A stretch of DNA of 64,000 nucleotides from Loktanella sp. (GTDB lineage Bacteria; Pseudomonadota; Alphaproteobacteria; Rhodobacterales; Rhodobacteraceae), in assembly GCA_017390475.1 (NCBI GenBank), contig JAFPBO010000026.1, forward strand, positions 1-64,000, in the 5' to 3' direction. The notes beneath the pieces were generated by a model, which was not told the origin of the DNA, did not search any database, and saw nothing but the letters and a program-made list of their open reading frames with translations. This document shows, piece by piece, positions 62,594-64,000 of this stretch (position 1 is the first letter of the stretch; each line of letters starts with the position of its first letter). The translations under genes were made by a program, and so were the position numbers.

Positions 62594-63502
62594 ATGAGCA
62601 TGATGTCTGATATCGCCACCAACACGCCCCGCCGCTGGCCCGAGCCAAGGGCCATGCTACGGCTGATCAAACCTGTCACATGGTTCCCGCCGATGTGGGC
62701 CTTCCTTTGCGGAATTGTGGCATCGGGGATCAGCCCATCAGGGAATTGGTTCCTGATCATGCTGGGCGTGCTGCTCGCCGGTCCGGTGGTCTGCGGCATG
62801 TCACAGGCCGCGAATGATTGGTGCGACCGGCATGTCGATGCGATCAATGAACCGGACCGCCCGATCCCGTCAGGCCGGATACCGGGGCGCTGGGGGCTGT
62901 GGATCGCACTGACGATGACCGGGCTGGGGCTGGGCGTCGGCTATCAACTGGGGCCATGGGGATTTGGCGCGACGATCCTCGCCATCATGGCCGCCTGGGC
63001 CTATTCGGCGGAACCGTTCCGCGCCAAGAAATCAGGGATCTGGGGGCCTGCTCTGTGCGGGCTGGCCTATGAAACCCTGCCTTGGATCACCGGGGCGGCG
63101 ATCCTCGCTGCTGGTGCGCCATCAATCCCCGTCATCACCATCGCCGTGCTTTACGGGTTGGGCGCACATGGCATCATGACGCTGAACGATTTCAAGGCGG
63201 TCGAGGGCGACCGGGCCATGGGCCTGCGGTCTTTGCCCGTCACACTCGGCCCTGACGGTGCCGCGCGCGTTGCTTGCTGGGTGATGGCACTGCCACAGGT
63301 CGCCGTGATCGGCCTGCTGTTTTACTGGAATCATCCGTTCCACGCGCTTGGCATCACCGCGATGCTGGCCGTGCAAATCGCCGCGATGCGGGTGCTGCTG
63401 CGCGACCCCTTGGGCAAGGCGCAATGGTATCAGGGCATGGGCATTCTGTTTTATATCAGCGGCATGATGATCGCGGCCTTTGCATTGCGGGGGATCGCAT
63501 GA
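62594..63502 (+). CDS. bchG: BchG, bacteriochlorophyll a synthase (geranylgeranyl transferase)
   Basis: UbiA-family membrane prenyltransferase that adds the geranylgeranyl chain to bacteriochlorophyllide a. 302 residues, about eight helices, with the first Asp-rich motif NDWCDRHVDAINEPDRPIPSG (about 75-95) and the second NDFKAVEGDRAMGLRSLPV (about 197-215), and LIKPVTWFPPMWAFLCG near the N-terminus. Three ATG codons are clustered at 62594, 62600 and 62603, so the exact start is uncertain. The next gene overlaps it (ATGA), as in the Rhodobacter bchG-orf428 arrangement. Regulated by PpsR, judging from the sites upstream. Confidence 0.95.
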   Translation: MSMMSDIATNTPRRWPEPRAMLRLIKPVTWFPPMWAFLCGIVASGISPSGNWFLIMLGVLLAGPVVCGMSQAANDWCDRHVDAINEPDRPIPSGRIPGRWGLWIALTMTGLGLGVGYQLGPWGFGATILAIMAAWAYSAEPFRAKKSGIWGPALCGLAYETLPWITGAAILAAGAPSIPVITIAVLYGLGAHGIMTLNDFKAVEGDRAMGLRSLPVTLGPDGAARVACWVMALPQVAVIGLLFYWNHPFHALGITAMLAVQIAAMRVLLRDPLGKAQWYQGMGILFYISGMMIAAFALRGIA

Positions 63503-64000
63503 CGCTGACTTGGGTGCAGATTGTCCGGCTCGGCCTGGTGCAGATGGCGCTGGGCGCGATTGTGGTGCTGATGACATCCACCCTGAACCGGCTGATGGTG
63601 GTGGAACTGGCGCTGCCCGCCGTGATCCCCGGGCTTCTGGTAGCGCTGCATTACGGGATCCAGATGTCGCGGCCCAAATGGGGCCATGCCTCTGATGCCG
63701 GTGGGCAGCGCACGCGCTGGATCATCGGCGGGATGGTCGCCCTTGGTGCTGGTGCGCTGATCGCCACCTTCGGGCTGATCGTGCTGGAGGCGTCGTTTCT
63801 TTGGGGCATGGTCATTTCTGCCTTGGCCTATGCGCTGATCGGGCTGGGCGTGGGGGCATCCGGCACATCGCTGCTGGCGCTGCTTGCGACGACCACGGCA
63901 CCGCACAGGCGCGCGGCGGCGGCGACGATCACATGGCTGATGATGATTTTCGGCATCGCGATGACCGCTGGCATCGTGGGGTCGCTGATCGACCCATACA
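63499..64000 (+). CDS. PucC/ORF428-like BCD family MFS carrier (partial, runs off the edge)
   Basis: First 167 residues of a carrier of the bacteriochlorophyll delivery (BCD) family: WVQIVRLGLVQMALGAIVVLMTSTLNRLMVVELALPA is the PucC/LhaA/ORF428 signature, followed by GLLVALHYGIQMSRPKWGH. In Rhodobacter this gene (orf428) lies between bchG and bchP. It starts within the stop of bchG. The reading frame is open to the end of the window. Probably supplies or assembles bacteriochlorophyll into photosynthetic complexes; this is known of relatives, not shown here. Confidence 0.9.
   Translation, partial: MTLTWVQIVRLGLVQMALGAIVVLMTSTLNRLMVVELALPAVIPGLLVALHYGIQMSRPKWGHASDAGGQRTRWIIGGMVALGAGALIATFGLIVLEASFLWGMVISALAYALIGLGVGASGTSLLALLATTTAPHRRAAAATITWLMMIFGIAMTAGIVGSLIDPY

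Noticed and set aside
1..64000. CRISPR arrays, transposases or integrases
   Set aside because: No regularly spaced direct repeats, and no frame resembling a transposase, integrase or Cas protein was found; repeats seen are short palindromes.

Overview
The window looks like a chromosomal segment of an alphaproteobacterium of the family Rhodobacteraceae (Roseobacter group), most likely an aerobic anoxygenic phototroph. The grounds are: high GC; the order mutM-echA-rpsT-dnaA-dnaN-recF-lysE-gyrB on one strand; MsrPQ, a YegD-type Hsp70 and a tandem glycine riboswitch; short palindromic intergenic repeats of types common in this family; and, at the right edge, bchG followed by a PucC/ORF428-like carrier, as in the Rhodobacter photosynthesis gene cluster. 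Species assignment is not possible from the sequence alone. All family and motif calls were made by reading; no database search was run.

Left part (1-26.5 kb): an AT-rich non-coding edge with one DnaA box; the periplasmic methionine sulfoxide repair pair msrPQ, divergent from a secreted fasciclin protein; clpB with a heat-shock-type promoter; pyrF; qmcA-nfeD; dadA behind a tandem glycine riboswitch; dinB; an N-formylglutamate amidohydrolase; tRNA-Val and rpmJ; a secreted three-repeat protein convergent with a degenerate caspase-like/peptidoglycan-binding protein. Next comes a minus-strand operon of an acyl-CoA ligase, a complete LivGHMF branched-chain-type ABC transporter with its binding protein, and a PaaK-like ligase, probably uptake plus CoA activation of an organic acid. 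It is preceded by a solitary multi-cluster formate dehydrogenase alpha subunit.

Middle part (26.5-44.7 kb): YggT, a vapBC toxin-antitoxin pair with a readable promoter/operator, a thioesterase, a UMF1-type MFS carrier, mepA, a phytase-like esterase and the queuosine-precursor transporter YhhQ. Then comes a small unexplained transcription unit (about 32.1-32.35 kb) whose ribosome binding site matches 17 nt of the 16S rRNA tail complement, followed by arfB, twin palindromes and a DndB-like gene remnant. After that lie a pncA-glycosyltransferase-pncB NAD salvage operon, Hsp70/trhO/AbrB/ptrB, and a phnDCE ABC transporter behind a near-consensus Pho box.

Right part (44.7-64 kb): replication genes gyrB, lysE-type exporter, recF, dnaN, dnaA, then rpsT, echA and mutM, divergent from ubiE-ubiB. 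A small flagellar island (flgD, fliK, flgJ-like, flgN-like) ends in a motB remnant cut after about 30 codons. A thuA-thuB pair with a LacI-type operator follows, then bchG with two exact TGT-N12-ACA PpsR/CrtJ sites and the start of the ORF428-like carrier. The observations I rate highest are the small transcript with the extended Shine-Dalgarno sequence, the motB and dndB remnants, the Pho box, the paired PpsR sites, the pseudo-caspase, and the interleaved inverted repeats at 13054-13114.
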